Origin: Chondrus crispus
Taxonomy: Eukaryota; Rhodophyta; Florideophyceae; Gigartinales; Gigartinaceae
Assembly (NCBI RefSeq): GCF_000350225.1
Contig: NW_005179095.1
Span: 108,551 to 172,550, forward strand
DNA: 64,000 nucleotides
Direction: 5' to 3'
Shown: positions 61,331 through 64,000 of the stretch, piece after piece
Layout of the letters: each line of letters begins with the position of its first letter
Position numbering within the stretch: the first letter of the stretch is position 1
Program-made: the position numbers and the translations under genes
Notes under the pieces: model-generated
Seen by the model: the letters and a program-made list of their open reading frames with translations, nothing else
What the model was told of the DNA's origin: nothing
The model's database searches: none

Positions 61331-62746
61331 TCACGAATTGCGATTGATCCACTGGTCGATAGGATGTATAAGAATTGACCGTTGTATCATTTCGATCAGT
61401 ATATCACTTTTCTTGACCTTGGTCAAAGAATCTGCGGGGTTGTGTTCGGAGCGAATGAAGCCTATGGCGTGCAGTTCACGTGTCTGGTATTCATCCTTGA
61501 CAACTTTAACATCGGTCATTAGTCGCCTTTCAGATGTTATCTTTGCTTTAGTGATAACATCAAACAGGGATAGACTATCCGTAAGCATAACGATCGGAAT
61601 GTCGAGCGAGGTCATGGTGTGAAGATCGTTTTTCATTGCGAAGGCCATATCGAAAGCGTCAGCAAAGGCCATTGTTTGGCTTCCTAGGACAGATCTGGAA
61701 ACGCGTTTGGATTTGTGCGACGACCAGAACAATGGTTGGCAAATATCATTTGCATCAGCAAGGAAAATGATATATTCTAACTGAAAAGATCCGTCAAGGT
61801 TGTTTCCGTATGATGCATCGGAATAGACTTGTAACCGAAGACTTTTGTGGTCCAATTTAGGGAATTTGAGGACCTGATCTGTAATGGTAAGGAGATGTTT
61901 TACCACAGAATTAAGTCCCTTACAGTATTTCGTGGGGTCCGAGTTGAAGATTTCTTCAGTAACCTGAGCTGCCTGTGCAATAGAGCATGTAATATCCGGA
62001 CGGGACCGAGTGGCCCAAGAGAGTTGGGCACGAAGTGAGCGAAAGTCTTTGAAAGAAGCTTCCTTACTGATGTTCTTAATGTTGGAGATATAGTGCTTCT
62101 GATGTACTTGGAATCCGTTAGGTGTGGATTCAATCTTAATACCTGCAAATTGGACATTGTCGTAGTCCCTCGGTCGACATTTGAATTTCCTTTCGACACA
62201 CTTGGCCTGTTGACAAAACTCTTCAGTGCCGGCTTGTAGACAGTTATCAACATAAGTAGCACATAGGCCAGTAAGCTTCTCTCTAATTCGTTTGAAGAAG
62301 AAGGCGGCATCGGTTACACTGGCCTTCATCCCAAGTTCCTTCTCTAGATGATCCTTTAACGTTCTACCCCAGTAGTCACCACTATCGGCTAGTCCATACA
62401 ACGGCTTGAGCAGTTTCAAGAATTGTTTAGAATCCAAGTCGAACTCAAATGATGGTTTAACATAGACATCACGGGAGAGCTCTTCCGTACTCTGCAAATA
62501 TGCCTGTGTGACATCTGTTGAGAAGAGTCTAAAGTCAAAAAGAGCAGCAAGACCGACAAGTAGTTTGACGCTGAACTGTCGTGCCGTTGAGGTGTCGTGA
62601 AAGAATGACCGTTTCATCTTGTCCTTGTGGCCTTGTACAACGTATCGGGCTTTCCATACTTCCTTGTTTGTTCCAGAGTCTTTAATGGCAAGGACGAATC
62701 GTGCATTTAAGATGTTTGCGTTGTCTGGAACTTCATCGCGAAGCAC
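61331..62746 (-). pseudogene. pol: C2 reverse transcriptase and RNase H
   Basis: 471 codons, same protein as C1 51251-52666, including the altered YVDN at the catalytic box and the upstream in-frame TAG. The bases between this ORF and the integrase ORF (62747-62778) are also identical to C1. Confidence 0.92.
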
Positions 62747-62778
62747 TACCTTCTAAGTACCTCTTTCGATCAGTCCTT

Positions 62779-64000
62779 CTATTTCCTTTCGTTATCATTA
62801 TCAAATTGTTGTGCACGAGGATCATTGGGATGTATAACTTCAGTAAGAACGACGTTATTGGGTGGATTTGAGGCTTTGCCACTACGGAATGGAGCAGTTT
62901 GCTGGTGAAGAATAGACTCGGGGGAAGCGTAGTATGGCTTGATTTGATAATCGTTAAACGTTTGTCGATAAGTTCCTTCGCTGTTCTGAACAGTTATCAT
63001 TCGTCCGTGAACATTGCAAACAAGGAATGGACCAATCCATTGCTTCTCTTGCTCAGAGAAGACTAGAATCTCGTCTCCAAGATTATACACACGATCGGAG
63101 GCTGCAGGGATGTTCCGATTCAGAGCAGCAAGTACACGTCGTTCTGCGATGATTGCGTTCATTTCCATCTGGGCTGTTGAAAGAATTTGCATTCTTTCAC
63201 GCTGCGAAGGTATTTCCGTACTTATGATTGGGAAGCGCGGAACAATTCCGAAGACTAATAGAGAAGGGACTAGACCGTTCTCTCCAATTGTGTCGTTCAT
63301 TGCCTTGACTGCAATTTTCAGAAGAATGAACGGAGAGGCGTCCGGGAAGTTCGCTCGTACTTTTCTATAAATCCTTCGCAGCGGTCCGTGAAGACGTTCT
63401 CCAATACCTAACGACGAGTGGGCTTTTACACCAGATATGCGAAGTTGAATGCCAGCTTGTGCAGTTATCTCGCGCCATCGATCAGATGTGAATGCGGATC
63501 CTTGGTCAACGCGAAGTCTATAGACAAATATATTTGGAAGGCCAGTATACAAGGTACACCAGGCTTCGACGAAGGCTAGCCAAATACCTTCAACACTTTG
63601 GCCATAAGTGGCGCCATGAGCGTCTAGAAAGATGGCTGACGAGAATCTAGTGGCTGTGTCGATGACGTGAAGTACTGCTTTTCCATCTAGAAACATCAGG
63701 TCAATGGACAATTCGTCACCGAACTTTAAGTCCTGTTCATTGGGTAGCGATACTTTAAAACGCACAGGAGTGGGGCCAAGGCGTTGACAGGTGTCACAAG
63801 AAGCTTGCAGAGACTCGAGAAACTGCTTTGTGGCCTCATCAGATTCAAAAGGGCGGGCCAAGCGAAGCAGATTGATGAGTTTCTCTGATGTGGGATGGGA
63901 AAACCCGCGATGAAGCTTGATCAGTTCAGCTTTGGTGAAGTGCATTTTGGAGGAGTGATCCCACTCCAGATAGATGTGACCCAGCTTGCGCCGAAGGGGT
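62779..64000 (-). CDS. pol: C2 integrase (protease-integrase ORF, partial)
   Basis: The integrase zinc site, Asp, Asp and Glu motifs are the same as in C1. The frame is still open at the window edge; an ATG at 63945 is internal to the ORF as judged from C1. The protease part and gag lie outside the window. Confidence 0.9.
   Translation of the reverse strand, partial: PLRRKLGHIYLEWDHSSKMHFTKAELIKLHRGFSHPTSEKLINLLRLARPFESDEATKQFLESLQASCDTCQRLGPTPVRFKVSLPNEQDLKFGDELSIDLMFLDGKAVLHVIDTATRFSSAIFLDAHGATYGQSVEGIWLAFVEAWCTLYTGLPNIFVYRLRVDQGSAFTSDRWREITAQAGIQLRISGVKAHSSLGIGERLHGPLRRIYRKVRANFPDASPFILLKIAVKAMNDTIGENGLVPSLLVFGIVPRFPIISTEIPSQRERMQILSTAQMEMNAIIAERRVLAALNRNIPAASDRVYNLGDEILVFSEQEKQWIGPFLVCNVHGRMITVQNSEGTYRQTFNDYQIKPYYASPESILHQQTAPFRSGKASNPPNNVVLTEVIHPNDPRAQQFDNDNERK

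Larger units (their letters stand above)
60844..64000 (-). mobile_element. Second Ty1/Copia copy, inverted, cut by window end (C2)
   Basis: Minus-strand LTR (60844-61295), polypurine tract, RT-RNase H and protease-integrase, the last running off the window. RT and the shared part of integrase are identical in protein sequence to C1, and share its pol break. The left flank CAAAC (60839-60843) may be one side of a target duplication. Confidence 0.9.

Noticed and set aside
1-64000. Fungal (basidiomycete) origin of the window, suggested by the mix of Gypsy, Copia, MULE and NB-ARC sequences
   Set aside because: The cyclase carries the His/Ile pair of cycloartenol synthases and has no introns in 2.2 kb, which fits algae better. 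The rejection is not absolute.

Overview
The window is eukaryotic nuclear DNA packed with transposons, with a few host genes between them. The best clue to the organism is an uninterrupted oxidosqualene cyclase gene (38906-41107, minus). Its active-site motif HGWPIxDCT is the cycloartenol-synthase form, not the lanosterol-synthase form of fungi and animals. Intron-poor genes, a cycloartenol-type cyclase and an LTR-retrotransposon-rich genome fit a multicellular red alga best. This placement is an inference; a fungal origin looks less likely.

Layout. 108-13783 is a complete 13.7-kb Ty3/Gypsy element on the minus strand. Its two 611-bp LTRs look identical, it has a 5-bp target duplication, and it carries two surprises: a 789-codon ORF on the opposite strand and a 1.6-kb array of about two dozen GC-rich hairpins. 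14808-22645 is a second, decayed Gypsy element with one recognisable LTR. 22888-25395 is a broken NB-ARC (NLR-type) gene joined in frame to a broken PRMT5 fragment. 25973-27317 is a host-gene remnant cut by a truncated PIF/Harbinger transposase. 28226-33367 is a DDE_1 (pogo/Tigger-type) transposase gene split by nested solo LTRs and a cluster of three related LTR-like repeats. 33506-34177 is another solo LTR. 34566-37674 is a decayed MULE.

The clearest host island is 38142-41107: an EIF1AD-like gene and the cyclase, convergent. After it come a Tigger-like element (41635-43015), a host fragment (43614-44105), an intact-looking PIF/Harbinger transposase (44238-45506), a Ty1/Copia element (46193-53154), a cysteine-rich gene with a signal-peptide-like first exon (53599-54784), an intact-looking MULE transposase (56390-58795), a fold-back element (60152-60842) and a second Copia copy in inverted orientation (60844 to the window end).

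The most unusual signal belongs to no single element. At six places a junction L|R has become L-L'-R'-R, where L' and R' are inverted copies of the two flanks. Paralogous repeats in the window supply the undisturbed arrangement for two of them. This is the structure expected if both ends of a double-strand break are hairpin-capped, opened away from the tip and joined, but with palindromic tracts of up to 46 bp.
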